DNA of 64,000 bases. It comes from Geminicoccaceae bacterium. GTDB lineage: Bacteria; Pseudomonadota; Alphaproteobacteria; Geminicoccales; Geminicoccaceae. Shown here piece after piece: positions 23,604 to 30,787 of this stretch. The stretch lies in NCBI GenBank assembly GCA_028285265.1, contig JANQPX010000040.1, positions 1 to 64,000 of the forward strand. The letters run 5' to 3'. Every line of letters starts with the position of its first letter. Position 1 is the stretch's first letter. Made by a program: the position numbers and the translations under genes. The notes under the pieces were generated by a model. The model had not been told where the DNA came from, ran no database searches, and was given only the letters and a program-made list of their open reading frames with translations.

Positions 23604-24232
23604 AATCACGAAACAAGTTCAGCTCGACGCTCGGTCGATCGGTCAAGAAGGTTAACAACCATCCTGGAAGATCAGCGGCCAAGATCCAGTTGCGCCAGGC
23701 GGCGCTCGATTGGATAGGCGCGGGTGATAGTCGCGTGTTTGATGCGTTTTGCGGTGATGGGGAGATGTGGCGCGAGGTATGGCAGAACGCCAGCGCCTAC
23801 ACGGGATGCGATGAGAAGTGGTATCGCGATGAGCGGACCATGTTCGTTTCTGACAATCGCCGCGTGATGCGCTGCATCGACTTGCAGCCGTACAACGTTT
23901 TTGATTTTGACTCCTATGGCTCGCCCTGGGATCAGGCGATGATCCTCGCCGATCGGCGCAAGGTGCAGCCAGGCGAGAAGGTCGCGGTGCTACTGACCGA
24001 GGGAAGCGGCCTCAAGATTAAGATGGGGCACTATCCCTATAGCCTCGCCCACATTGCCGGGATCTCGACCACGGCTGTTGGTGGAGCTCGCAATCGAGAC
24101 GAGCTGTTTTCGAAGGCGGTCAATGGGCTCGCTAAGCGTATGGGGTGCGAACAGCAAAAGGTTTTGCGAGCCGCTAGTAAGGCCGGATCGGTGATGATCT
24201 ATGCGGCGTGCCTGTTTGTGGGAAAGGACTAA
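23600..24232 (+). CDS. SAM-dependent methyltransferase-like protein
   Basis: 210 residues. Motif I is VFDAFCGDGEMW (about 47-58), and a motif IV-like FDFDSYGSPW lies at 101-110. This motif is closer to the D-x-F/Y-G-S-P form of RNA guanine N2-methyltransferases than to the NPPY of DNA adenine enzymes, so the base modified is uncertain. Coupled to the ParB-like gene, it may act on phage DNA. Confidence 0.7.
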   Translation: MKSRNKFSSTLGRSVKKVNNHPGRSAAKIQLRQAALDWIGAGDSRVFDAFCGDGEMWREVWQNASAYTGCDEKWYRDERTMFVSDNRRVMRCIDLQPYNVFDFDSYGSPWDQAMILADRRKVQPGEKVAVLLTEGSGLKIKMGHYPYSLAHIAGISTTAVGGARNRDELFSKAVNGLAKRMGCEQQKVLRAASKAGSVMIYAACLFVGKD

Positions 24233-24372
24233 AATCAAACCTCAAGTAGAACAAGAGATTTTCGGCGACGATTTCGATTGTTTTATGCTTATAGGCTAAC
24301 TCGTTGAAATAGCGTAGCAAATAAGAATCTTTCGTGTTTTTGTTATGATTTTTGGCCCAAAAGAATCAACTT

Positions 24373-24645
24373 CTAACTAAACAAGTATTTTTTTGAGGGG
24401 CCGTGAACCCGTGTCAAGGCCAAAATATGTTGACGCGTCAGATTTTTTTTGGGGCGGTATCCATCACTCAAGAGCGTGTAGCTCATCGTGAAGATTGCGA
24501 GCAGTGCCGTTAGCCAATTGGCGACAGTCTGAGAGACAGGGGTGCTCGCAATGATGATCCAAAGCACATCTATCCAAGACGCGAGCAGGCCCAGGACCGA
24601 TGGGTCCTGAACCTGTTGCACAACGATCGGATCAGGTGCGAGCAT
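24373..24645 (-). CDS. small membrane protein
   Basis: 90 residues with two predicted membrane segments (VLGLLASWIDVLWIIIA and WLTALLAIFTMSYTLL) and a basic tail. Not recognised. It could be the last gene of the leftward ribozyme operon. Confidence 0.45.
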   Translation of the reverse strand: MLAPDPIVVQQVQDPSVLGLLASWIDVLWIIIASTPVSQTVANWLTALLAIFTMSYTLLSDGYRPKKNLTRQHILALTRVHGPSKKYLFS

Positions 24646-24691
24646 CGCCTAAATATAGTTGCACGCGATGAGATTGGCAAACACTCAATGG

Positions 24692-25039
24692 TTATGCCGG
24701 ACACTTGTCACTGGGTTCGAATCGCCCAAGGCTGTTCCGTGACTTTTGCAGGTTGTGCAACCTGTTGTGCTCGGAACGAGTTATGAGTTCCAAGTTTGAG
24801 AGCCGATTGTCCCGCTTGTTCTTATTCTTGTGGTGGAGGAGTTCGCCTCTTCCGGGCTTTCTTCGCCCAGCGCTCGCCCAAACGATGAGATGCTCGTATG
24901 CGTAGCCATTGGGATCTGCCAAAGGATGATCCCTCCCGACCCGAATCCTGACGTATCCGCTTGAACTGATCAGAAGCCGATTCGACCAGCGGTGATGGCT
25001 GGTCGAGCGGCAATGGTTCGTGTCCTTACCCTTTGGCAC
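24692..25039 (-). CDS. HNH endonuclease
   Basis: 115 residues from a GTG at 25039, placed six bases after GGAGG; a frame to 25129 would overlap DUF5131 by about 100 bases. The HNH core is YAYEHLIVW, LLHHKNKNKRDNRLSNLELI and SEHNRLHN. Free-standing HNH enzymes of this kind are usually homing endonucleases of phages. It overlaps the DUF5131 stop by 14 bases. Confidence 0.85.
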   Translation of the reverse strand: MPKGKDTNHCRSTSHHRWSNRLLISSSGYVRIRVGRDHPLADPNGYAYEHLIVWASAGRRKPGRGELLHHKNKNKRDNRLSNLELITRSEHNRLHNLQKSRNSLGRFEPSDKCPA

Positions 25040-25865
25040 AATGCACCTCCAAGGGGTTATCGACGAAGAACGGCCATTGATGCCATTGTCTCCCGTCCAG
25101 AAGTGAGCCGCCTTTTCCAATGGGATCATGCTTTTTGACGTACGCTATCCCGCCGTTGGCAAACAATGGATTGTTCTTGGCGAGGCCGAACTGCTTGAAG
25201 AACAGGGGGACGCCTTGCGCGATGCACTGGTCGCGGACTTCGAGCGCCCAGTCTAGCTGCATCGGCCTGGCGCGTGGCCCACTTTCGCCGCCCAGAATGA
25301 CCCAGTGAATGCCCCTTAGATCGACCTCGCCCAACGGCGCAGTCATGGGCTCGACTGATAGAAAGCGGATCCTCGCCGGTACTTCGCGAAGCATAGCGAT
25401 ACGATCGACCACGCGATGATCTTCGACGGTGCAGCCAAGCCAGGCGTTGCCGGGGACGGTTTCACCCATGCGTTCGAGTATGGGCGCGATGTGCTCTGGC
25501 CGCTTGGTCAAGATTTGATACTGATGCCGTGGTGTCCTTCGGAAGATGTCGAATGCTCGCTTTCGCCATTCATCTTTCGCATTCGGGTGCCAGAAGTCAT
25601 TCATGCTGTTCACGAAAAACAGCGTGGGTAGAAGTGTCGAGAGCGGCTCATTCCAGCGTTTCTCTGAACCGACGTTTATGCGTCCGGTCCAGACTGTTTG
25701 CCCATTCACTCGCTTAGTCACGCCCTCATAGCTCGGGTTGCCCCAGCCTTGGATGCGAGCCGCCATCTTCATGGCGTAGCAGTTGGTGCAGCCTGCCGAG
25801 ACAATGTCGCAGCCGACCCAGAAATTGATGGTTCTGTCGGTCCATTCGATCTTGCTAAGTCCCAT
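25026..25865 (-). CDS. DUF5131 (phage Gp37/Gp68) family protein
   Basis: 279 residues. KIEWTDRTINFWVGCD at the N-terminus, then C19, C26 and C29 in CDIVSAGCTNCYAMKM, resemble a radical-SAM-like cluster. YQILTKRPEH, WLGCTVEDHR, RFLSVEPM and WVILGGESG are family marks. Enzymatic activity is unproven; the family is suspected in nucleic-acid modification or repair. A GGAGG lies before the ATG. It is the message just downstream of hammerhead F. Confidence 0.88.
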   Translation of the reverse strand: MGLSKIEWTDRTINFWVGCDIVSAGCTNCYAMKMAARIQGWGNPSYEGVTKRVNGQTVWTGRINVGSEKRWNEPLSTLLPTLFFVNSMNDFWHPNAKDEWRKRAFDIFRRTPRHQYQILTKRPEHIAPILERMGETVPGNAWLGCTVEDHRVVDRIAMLREVPARIRFLSVEPMTAPLGEVDLRGIHWVILGGESGPRARPMQLDWALEVRDQCIAQGVPLFFKQFGLAKNNPLFANGGIAYVKKHDPIGKGGSLLDGRQWHQWPFFVDNPLEVHCAKG

Positions 25866-25900
25866 TGAGGGCCTCCGATCCCAAGATTTGGTGGGGAATT

Positions 25901-25974
25901 ACGGCAATAGGCTACCGCGACGACCCCGTGCATCGAGGACGTTTCGCCCTTGCCAAAGGGGCTTCGTCAGGCGG
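25901..25974 (-). ncRNA. hammerhead ribozyme copy F (variant core)
   Basis: Minus-strand fold: stem I CCGC (25974-25971) with GCGG (25918-25915), core CUGACGA (25970-25964), stem II GCCC/GGGC with an extra A (25963) before it, GAA, stem III closed by A-U with one mismatch, and C17 at 25919 (GUC). The extra A between core and stem II may slow it. Loop II UGGC can meet GCC (25912-25910). After cleavage, GCGG can pair with CCGU (25904-25901) as a 5' hairpin. It leads into the DUF5131 message. Confidence 0.8.
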
Positions 25975-26126
25975 CTAACTTATTGAAATTATAGCAGAAA
26001 AAGCGGGTCGCGCCTAATCTTTAGTCGGCTTTAGTTTGGTGTTTTGTGGCTGTTGCAGGGAGGCGCGATCGCCAGCATTTCAGCTCCATGCAATGGCCTC
26101 ATTAGGCGGTCTGATCTAGAAAAGGG

Positions 26127-26170
26127 TTGTCCACTTAAACCTTGGACAATTGAATAAGGTGAGTTATATA
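26127..26170 (+). promoter_or_regulatory. promoter with inverted-repeat operator
   Basis: TTGGAC (26142-26147), 17 bases, TATATA (26165-26170) form a good promoter for the rightward membrane-protein module. A perfect TTGTCCA/TGGACAA inverted repeat (26127-26133 and 26143-26149) overlaps the -35. Whatever binds it would block transcription of the module. Confidence 0.6.
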
Positions 26171-26234
26171 AATCTTTAGTTGAAAATGGGACAGTAAGCT
26201 TCGCATTGGAAACGCGCTGTGTTCAGTAGGGCGA

Positions 26235-27284
26235 GTGGTATATGATATGATTGTGAAGTATTCGCATCACACGAGATTCATTGCAGATATAATTTTGATA
26301 ACTGTTGTAATCTATATAGCAAACGGATTGATCTTTTATAATGACCATAACCAACCGGGAGACCATACAACAAATCTGTTATTGATGGGTAGTGCCTCAT
26401 CACTTCCTTACTTTTGTTCTTTAATTCTTCTGAAATTTAGTAAGAAAAGCTTTCTTCGGATTAATATTACTCAGAGAGTTCCAGCTCGCACTAATCACAA
26501 AAATATTTGGGTGCAATTAATTCAAACAATTTGGAAAAAAATTCAAAGAAATGCAATCTATTTTTTCGCTGGAGCACTCTCTTTGTTTATAAATCTGTCG
26601 TTAATGTCGACTATGTATATTTCATTGAAATATAACGATTATTTCATCTTATATGTAGCTTACGCAATTATAAGTTTCATGCTACTCAGCAATCGTTCGA
26701 CAAGTTCAATGAACCAAAGCTCAGCGAACTCTGACTTTAAATTGGAAAAAATTTTCGAACAGAAATATTCAAGCTGGGTGGCCAGTGTAATTTCATTATC
26801 TATCGCCTCATCGATAATGTCACTTATAATAATAATAAATTTCAGTGATGTAAAAGTGACTCAGATAAAAGAAATTGATAAAATAATAGAGGTGATAGAA
26901 GTTCATGAAAAGCGTAATCCGGTTCAACGAGTATTGCAAGGATATCATGACAAAGAGTATGTGCGACGCGAGATTATTCTTTCAAGACCTGTATTATTGT
27001 ATAATGCGAGTATAAAAAACGTCATTGTAACTCCGTATATTGTCTTGGTACTCTTCTTATTGATCAGTTATGTAAATGTGCGTCTGCAGGGCTATAGGAT
27101 AACTGCCGGTTATTATGGCTTTAACGCCAAGGAGTTCCTAGAGATTGTTGAATTTATGCTACGCAACAAGAGAAATGAGGACTTCGATGGCGGGCCAGGT
27201 CGCTCCAGAAGGATATTGGGCGAGTATCCACAAGAATCAACGCAACAACAGCGTTTGCCCGCAGGCGCGGAGATCGCCAAATGA
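26235..27284 (+). CDS. multi-pass membrane protein in AT-rich module
   Basis: 349 residues from a GTG (an ATG at 26247 is also possible). At least six hydrophobic segments, such as FIADIILITVVIYIANGLIF, IYFFAGALSLFINLSLM and NVIVTPYIVLVLFLLISYV. Not recognised. The coding sequence is strikingly AT-rich up to about 27140 and then becomes GC-rich for the last 40 codons, so the gene has a composite origin. It overlaps the next gene by 4 bases. A superinfection exclusion or defence role is possible but unsupported. Confidence 0.7.
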   Translation: MVYDMIVKYSHHTRFIADIILITVVIYIANGLIFYNDHNQPGDHTTNLLLMGSASSLPYFCSLILLKFSKKSFLRINITQRVPARTNHKNIWVQLIQTIWKKIQRNAIYFFAGALSLFINLSLMSTMYISLKYNDYFILYVAYAIISFMLLSNRSTSSMNQSSANSDFKLEKIFEQKYSSWVASVISLSIASSIMSLIIIINFSDVKVTQIKEIDKIIEVIEVHEKRNPVQRVLQGYHDKEYVRREIILSRPVLLYNASIKNVIVTPYIVLVLFLLISYVNVRLQGYRITAGYYGFNAKEFLEIVEFMLRNKRNEDFDGGPGRSRRILGEYPQESTQQQRLPAGAEIAK

Positions 27285-27748
27285 GCGATTTGCGCGACTT
27301 AGCATCAAGCTTCCTCAACAGAGCCCTATCGCTTCTTGGCACGGATCATCCTGTCAGGGTTGGTATTGGTATGATTCTGGGATGCTTCTTCCTTGGCCCA
27401 GTGAGCGTCATTTGTGAGACCCAAGGCATTCAAATGAGCATTTACTTGGTAATCGCCAGCCTTGCTTTTGGGCCACTAATCACAATGACACCGCTACTGG
27501 TCCGAAAACACAACACAGCGCGGGAGAAGATCAAACAGTCTGTCGATGCCGCAGAGCTCATGTTCGAACGAGGGAAACTCAACGACTGGGATCGAAGGGA
27601 ATTCTACAGTAGTGCTCTCGACTTGATGAGAGATGAGATTGTTGACGCGTCCAAGGGTAAAATAAAGGACGTGCCGATCCATGAGAAAGTGCAAGAGCTT
27701 GGTGAAGATACGGTGAGAAGCATCGAGCATAAAGAAGGTGGTGGCTGA
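27281..27748 (+). CDS. membrane protein coupled to 26235 gene
   Basis: 155 residues. Two membrane segments (VGIGMILGCFFLGPVSVI and MSIYLVIASLAFGPLITM) and a charged helical cytoplasmic tail. Base composition is ordinary for the phage. It is coupled by an ATGA overlap and ends 13 bases before hammerhead E on the other strand. Not recognised. Confidence 0.65.
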   Translation: MSDLRDLASSFLNRALSLLGTDHPVRVGIGMILGCFFLGPVSVICETQGIQMSIYLVIASLAFGPLITMTPLLVRKHNTAREKIKQSVDAAELMFERGKLNDWDRREFYSSALDLMRDEIVDASKGKIKDVPIHEKVQELGEDTVRSIEHKEGGG

Positions 27749-27755
27749 ATGCTCT

Positions 27756-27818
27756 TGGGCTCCGCGACCGCCAGCGTTGCCAGCGGTTTCGCCCGTTCCC
27801 AGCGGGCTCGTCAGGCGG
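27756..27818 (-). ncRNA. hammerhead ribozyme copy E
   Basis: Minus strand: stem I CCGC (27818-27815) with GCGG (27765-27762), core CUGACGA (27814-27808), stem II GCCCG/CGGGC, GAA, a 9-pair stem III closed by A-U, C17 at 27766 (GUC). Loop II UGGG pairs with CCCA (27759-27756), a compensated pseudoknot. The UGA in the core (27813-27811) is the stop codon of the 27811-28023 gene. No downstream strand matches GCGG and no minus-strand gene follows directly. Confidence 0.92.
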
Positions 27819-28023
27819 CTTTTTGAGCTTTCGTGGCGTGTGGCTCGATGAGCGTCCGCGTCAGGATCGCGAGAAAGCGCGGGTCATCGGGAATGAAGAC
27901 AGGGGCTCCGGTTGGTTTGCCGTCCCCGTTTAGGCTTTGAAGGCGAATTTGCCCCCTGCGGGTGGTGACCGCCAGGACCGAGTCGCCATGGTCTGGCGGC
28001 ATACGAATCTTGATCGTAAGCAT
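27811..28023 (-). CDS. hypothetical protein, gene ending inside a hammerhead core
   Basis: 70 residues from the ATG at 28023 after a GGAAC. It is a small beta-rich sequence (LTIKIRMPPDHGDSVLAVTT, GQIRLQSLNGDG) ending TKAQKAA. Its UGA is the conserved UGA of hammerhead E. Not recognised. Its message would begin at the cut made by hammerhead D. Confidence 0.65.
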   Translation of the reverse strand: MLTIKIRMPPDHGDSVLAVTTRRGQIRLQSLNGDGKPTGAPVFIPDDPRFLAILTRTLIEPHATKAQKAA

Positions 28024-28048
28024 CGCATTGTTCCGGTTGTGAGCTGTT

Positions 28049-28124
28049 GCGGTGGCTGCCGCGACGAGCAAGGGGTGACACCCCCTTGCTCGTTTCGGCC
28101 TTGCCAAAGGCCTCGTCAGGCGGC
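28049..28124 (-). ncRNA. hammerhead ribozyme copy D
   Basis: Minus strand: stem I GCCGC (28124-28120) with GCGGC (28062-28058), core CUGACGA (28119-28113), stem II GGCC/GGCC, GAA, a perfect 12-pair stem III, C17 at 28063 (GUC). Loop II UGGC pairs with GCCA (28056-28053). After cleavage, GCGG can pair with CCGC (28052-28049). The core UGA (28118-28116) is the stop codon of the DUF932 gene. Confidence 0.95.
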
Positions 28125-29327
28125 GGCGGTTGCCCTGTCCATGATGTCACCGGCGATGGTCTCAAGCTTTAGCCGTTGGTCATGGTAAGGCTTGGTTTGG
28201 GCGTAGCTTGTGATTTGGTTAGCCACGTCCCAAGGGGTCTCGATGGTTGCCGTTCCAGGTGCCTTGTGATCGATGATCTCGCCAGCCATGCGCGGGCTGA
28301 AGTTGAGGCTCTTGAGAAAATCGATCTGGGCCACGCGGCGGTCATCGCCGGTTGCATCGCGAAGCGCTGGGATAGGCTCCTTTGCAGCGCGTACGCCGTT
28401 GACGATGCGTTGTTTGTCGCCGCCGTGCATGTCGTTAAGGAACGGCAAGACCTCATCCTTGAATTTCTCCGGCGCTGCCTGGTGGTGAACGATTTCAAAA
28501 TGCTTGAAACCTTCCACGCCCCATAGGCACCGGTTCGCGCAAACTCCCCTGAGATACATGGTCATGATCTCAAGCTTGGCCGCGCCAACCTCGGAGTTAC
28601 GGCAGAAGATACCGCGAAACATGACGTCGGGTGACCCGTCGTCCAGCGTGCCAACCTCGATGGGATCGAGATCGTCACACAAGAAAACGGCGACGTCGCG
28701 GTCGCCCGCGAAAAGCGTTGTGCTCTGTTTGGTCACCGGGATGTGTGGATCATATTCGTTAGTGCTCCAATCCATGCACCCCGGCACCTTCCAAGTCACG
28801 TCGCTGTCTTGGGCGATAGTCCTAAGCCTCTCGACCACGTCTAGATCGGTAATCCGGCCATATGACGGGCTAGTGACCGCCCGGATCTGGCCGGTTTCCG
28901 TGTCGTGGTAGAGTTTGGCTTGCTCACCAAACTTTGACGCTGAGAACTGGAGATTGAGCGCCGCCATGTTGGCGGGAAGGCTACGCAGATAATCGGCAGG
29001 TGCGCCGACCTGATTAGCCATTTGCCCCATGCTCCAATGGTTGAGAGCTAGCGGACCATTCGGCCCCTCGACGCCCAAGAAGTCTTCATGGGGATTGCCG
29101 AGAAACGTCAGGTTCGACAGCCGATCAACCCACTCCGCGCCAGTTTCGGCACGCCGTTTCAGGTGGGAGATAAGGTCTTCCATCGAAACAAACCGCTCAT
29201 CTTCCGGCCGGTTCCAGCACTCTTTGGCGAGGTCGGTACGACATTCGCCACGGCTCACGTCGACTTTGCGCTTGCCGGTCTGGACGTTTTGGCCAGGCTC
29301 GATGATGGTCATTTCTGCTGTGGTCAT
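28116..29327 (-). CDS. DUF932 (phage/plasmid-like TIGR03299) protein
   Basis: 403 residues from the ATG at 29327. Family segments are LSNLTFLGNPHEDF, SPSYGRITDLDVVERL, FLCDDLDPIEV, RGIFCRNSEVGAAKLEIMTM and NRCLWGVEGFKHFEIVHH. DUF932 proteins are common on phages and plasmids, with unknown activity. Its UGA lies inside the core of hammerhead D, and its message would start at the cut of hammerhead C (leader GCTCAAATC, then AGGAG before the ATG). Confidence 0.9.
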   Translation of the reverse strand: MTTAEMTIIEPGQNVQTGKRKVDVSRGECRTDLAKECWNRPEDERFVSMEDLISHLKRRAETGAEWVDRLSNLTFLGNPHEDFLGVEGPNGPLALNHWSMGQMANQVGAPADYLRSLPANMAALNLQFSASKFGEQAKLYHDTETGQIRAVTSPSYGRITDLDVVERLRTIAQDSDVTWKVPGCMDWSTNEYDPHIPVTKQSTTLFAGDRDVAVFLCDDLDPIEVGTLDDGSPDVMFRGIFCRNSEVGAAKLEIMTMYLRGVCANRCLWGVEGFKHFEIVHHQAAPEKFKDEVLPFLNDMHGGDKQRIVNGVRAAKEPIPALRDATGDDRRVAQIDFLKSLNFSPRMAGEIIDHKAPGTATIETPWDVANQITSYAQTKPYHDQRLKLETIAGDIMDRATAAA

Positions 29328-29353
29328 GACAATATCTCCTGATTTGAGCTTGT

Positions 29354-29421
29354 GTGGGTGGCTTCCCACGACCGGCCTAGGGCCGGTTTCGCCCGGTTGC
29401 CATTCGGGCTCATCAGGTGGG
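29354..29421 (-). ncRNA. hammerhead ribozyme copy C
   Basis: Minus strand: stem I CCCAC (29421-29417) with GUGGG (29369-29365), core CUGAUGA (29416-29410), stem II GCCCG/CGGGC, GAA, a perfect 7-pair stem III ACCGGCC/GGCCGGU, C17 at 29370 (GUC). Loop II UGGC pairs with GCCA (29362-29359). After cleavage, GUGGG can pair with CCCAC (29358-29354). Both stem I partners differ from the other copies yet match each other. It begins on the base after the UGA of the 29422 gene. Confidence 0.95.
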
Positions 29422-29868
29422 TCATGCGGCTTGCGCCTTCGTTGCCTTGGTGCGCTGTGCGCGTTTGGCCTTTGCCGGTTTGGGCTTTTCGGCCTTTCCG
29501 GCCTCGTTCTCGGGCTTGGGGAAAAGCCGCTCTATATGCGCGTGCATGTTGGCGGTTCCGTTGTGATAGCGCGCCATGATCGCGGCTCTATCGATCTTGC
29601 CTTGATCGTCGATGAAGCGTTTTGAACGAGCGCTAGAACGCCCGCGCTTGTTGCCGGTGTCGGCCAGGTGCGGATGTTCCTTGATCAATGCGGCGATCTT
29701 ATGGGCGTAGCTGATAGACTTTGCTTGAAGATCACTGCGGCCCGGGTCGTCGTCGCCCATCTTGTCGAGCTGATTATCGACCCGTGTTTTTAGGGCCCGG
29801 AAAGCGGCCAGCGATCCTTTCGGGTTGTCGCCAGGCTGCTTTTTGGCCGGCAATGATACGTCGATCAT
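29422..29868 (-). CDS. hypothetical basic protein
   Basis: 148 residues from the ATG at 29868, behind GGAG. A helical core (AAFRALKTRVDNQLDKMG, SISYAHKIAALIKEHPH) and a lysine/alanine-rich disordered tail ending TKAQAA. Not recognised. It lies between hammerheads B and C. Confidence 0.65.
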   Translation of the reverse strand: MIDVSLPAKKQPGDNPKGSLAAFRALKTRVDNQLDKMGDDDPGRSDLQAKSISYAHKIAALIKEHPHLADTGNKRGRSSARSKRFIDDQGKIDRAAIMARYHNGTANMHAHIERLFPKPENEAGKAEKPKPAKAKRAQRTKATKAQAA

Positions 29869-29894
29869 TCTCGTAACTCCTACGTTGTGAGCTT

Positions 29895-29964
29895 GCGGAT
29901 TAGCTACCGCGACGACCGGTTTGGACCCGGTCGTTTCGGCCTCGCTACGGGCCTCATCAGGCGG
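29895..29964 (-). ncRNA. hammerhead ribozyme copy B
   Basis: Minus strand: stem I CCGC (29964-29961) with GCGG (29910-29907), core CUGAUGA (29960-29954), stem II GGCC/GGCC, GAA, a perfect 8-pair stem III ACGACCGG/CCGGUCGU, C17 at 29911 (GUC). Loop II UAGC pairs with GCUA (29904-29901), where other copies have UGGC/GCCA: a compensated change. After cleavage, GCGG can pair with CCGC (29898-29895). It starts six bases after the UAA of the 29971 gene. Confidence 0.95.
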
Positions 29965-29970
29965 CAATAC

Positions 29971-30243
29971 TTAGGAGAAGGTCTCAGCGTGCATGTCCTC
30001 GATAAACGCGGACACGTGGTCGACGACGTTGTCGGGGTCGCCGTGCTTTCGCTCGTATGGCGGGAACTCGCCATCAAGCGTCAGCGTGACTTCAGCGTAC
30101 GCCAGAAGGTCATAGTCACTGGGCTCATGGCCCAAATCAGCGAAGTATTTTTCGAGTTCGCCGTATAGCTTCGGGTTCTGATTAATGACCAAGGCCTGAA
30201 TCACGATCTGAGAGAAGCGCTTAAGTTTTGGGCGTTCCTTCAT
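29971..30243 (-). CDS. hypothetical protein, first gene of the ribozyme operon
   Basis: 90 residues from the ATG at 30243, with GAAAGG upstream. A helical sequence (FSQIVIQALVINQNPKLYGE, YDLLAYAEVTLTLDG) that is not recognised. Its message begins at the cut of hammerhead A and ends before hammerhead B. Confidence 0.65.
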   Translation of the reverse strand: MKERPKLKRFSQIVIQALVINQNPKLYGELEKYFADLGHEPSDYDLLAYAEVTLTLDGEFPPYERKHGDPDNVVDHVSAFIEDMHAETFS

Positions 30244-30268
30244 GAATTTTGCCTTTCGGTTGTGAGCT

Positions 30269-30348
30269 GCGGGCATTCCCGCGACGGGCTAAGCGCGCGA
30301 TGCGCCTAGCGCCGTTTCGGCCCTTGCCACGGGGCCTCGTCAGGCAGG
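30269..30348 (-). ncRNA. hammerhead ribozyme copy A
   Basis: Minus strand: stem I CCUGC (30348-30344) with GCGGG (30282-30278), core CUGACGA (30343-30337), stem II GGCCC/GGGCC, GAA, stem III ACGG/CCGU extended by an imperfect GC-rich helix, C17 at 30283 (GUC). Loop II GGCA pairs with UGCC (30275-30272). After cleavage, GCGGG can pair with CCCGC (30273-30269). The leader GCTCACAACC then runs to the 30243 start. Confidence 0.95.
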
Positions 30349-30383
30349 TTTGTCATGCTCACGTAGGAAAGCGGGGATTCACG
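30349..30383 (-). pseudogene. possible remnant of a gene end upstream of copy A
   Basis: A short minus-strand frame reads IPAFLREHDKPA and stops at the UGA in the core of hammerhead A, just as the DUF932 and 27811 genes stop in copies D and E. An upstream stop codon closes the frame after 12 codons, so only a gene end would be left, the rest having been replaced by other DNA. The stretch is short and could be chance. Confidence 0.3.
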
Positions 30384-30565
30384 ATGGGAAAGAGCGCCGC
30401 CCGTCGCACGCGGGCGCGTTCAAAGACAAAAACCCTTGTCGATCGCGTGGCCGAATGAAAGCCAAGTCTCGGGCAGGGTGTTTGGATGAATTTGTCAAAG
30501 AGCGTATAAAGATAATACGCAAGACCCAGGGGCTTCACAAGAAATATTGGACTGTAATATACTGA
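30384..30565 (+). CDS. two tiny coupled frames, doubtful
   Basis: Two short rightward frames lie here: 30384-30458 (24 residues, very basic, MGKSAARRTRARSK) and 30455-30565 (36 residues, MKAKSRAGCLDEFVKERIKI), overlapping by ATGA. The overlap and a GGAAAGCGGGG before the first are the only support. They may be chance frames in the region between the divergent operons. Confidence 0.3.
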
Positions 30566-30610
30566 TAAATAAGGATTTTTTAACTATCAATAAACTATCA
30601 AGTCAACCGA
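30560..30610 (-). promoter_or_regulatory. candidate promoter for the leftward ribozyme operon
   Basis: On the minus strand, TTGACT (30606-30601) precedes an AT-rich stretch with TTAAAA 17 bases on. The word AACTATCAA (plus strand) is repeated at 30582 and 30593, 11 bases or one helical turn apart, which suggests a regulator site. The rest of 30566-30787 shows no gene. Confidence 0.4.
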
Positions 30611-30787
30611 GCGTCAACAGCCCTTTGATGTGCTATATACTTAGAAATACAACGGCAGCTTCGGCGCAACCGTTTGAGGACTTAGTGTGCGACTAGTTTG
30701 GGGCGGGTGCAGGAATCCGGCTGGAATCGTGCTCGTAGGAGGCCCGTGGGCAGCCTCTCTGGCGATAGGGTGTTAGGGGTAGGTTTG

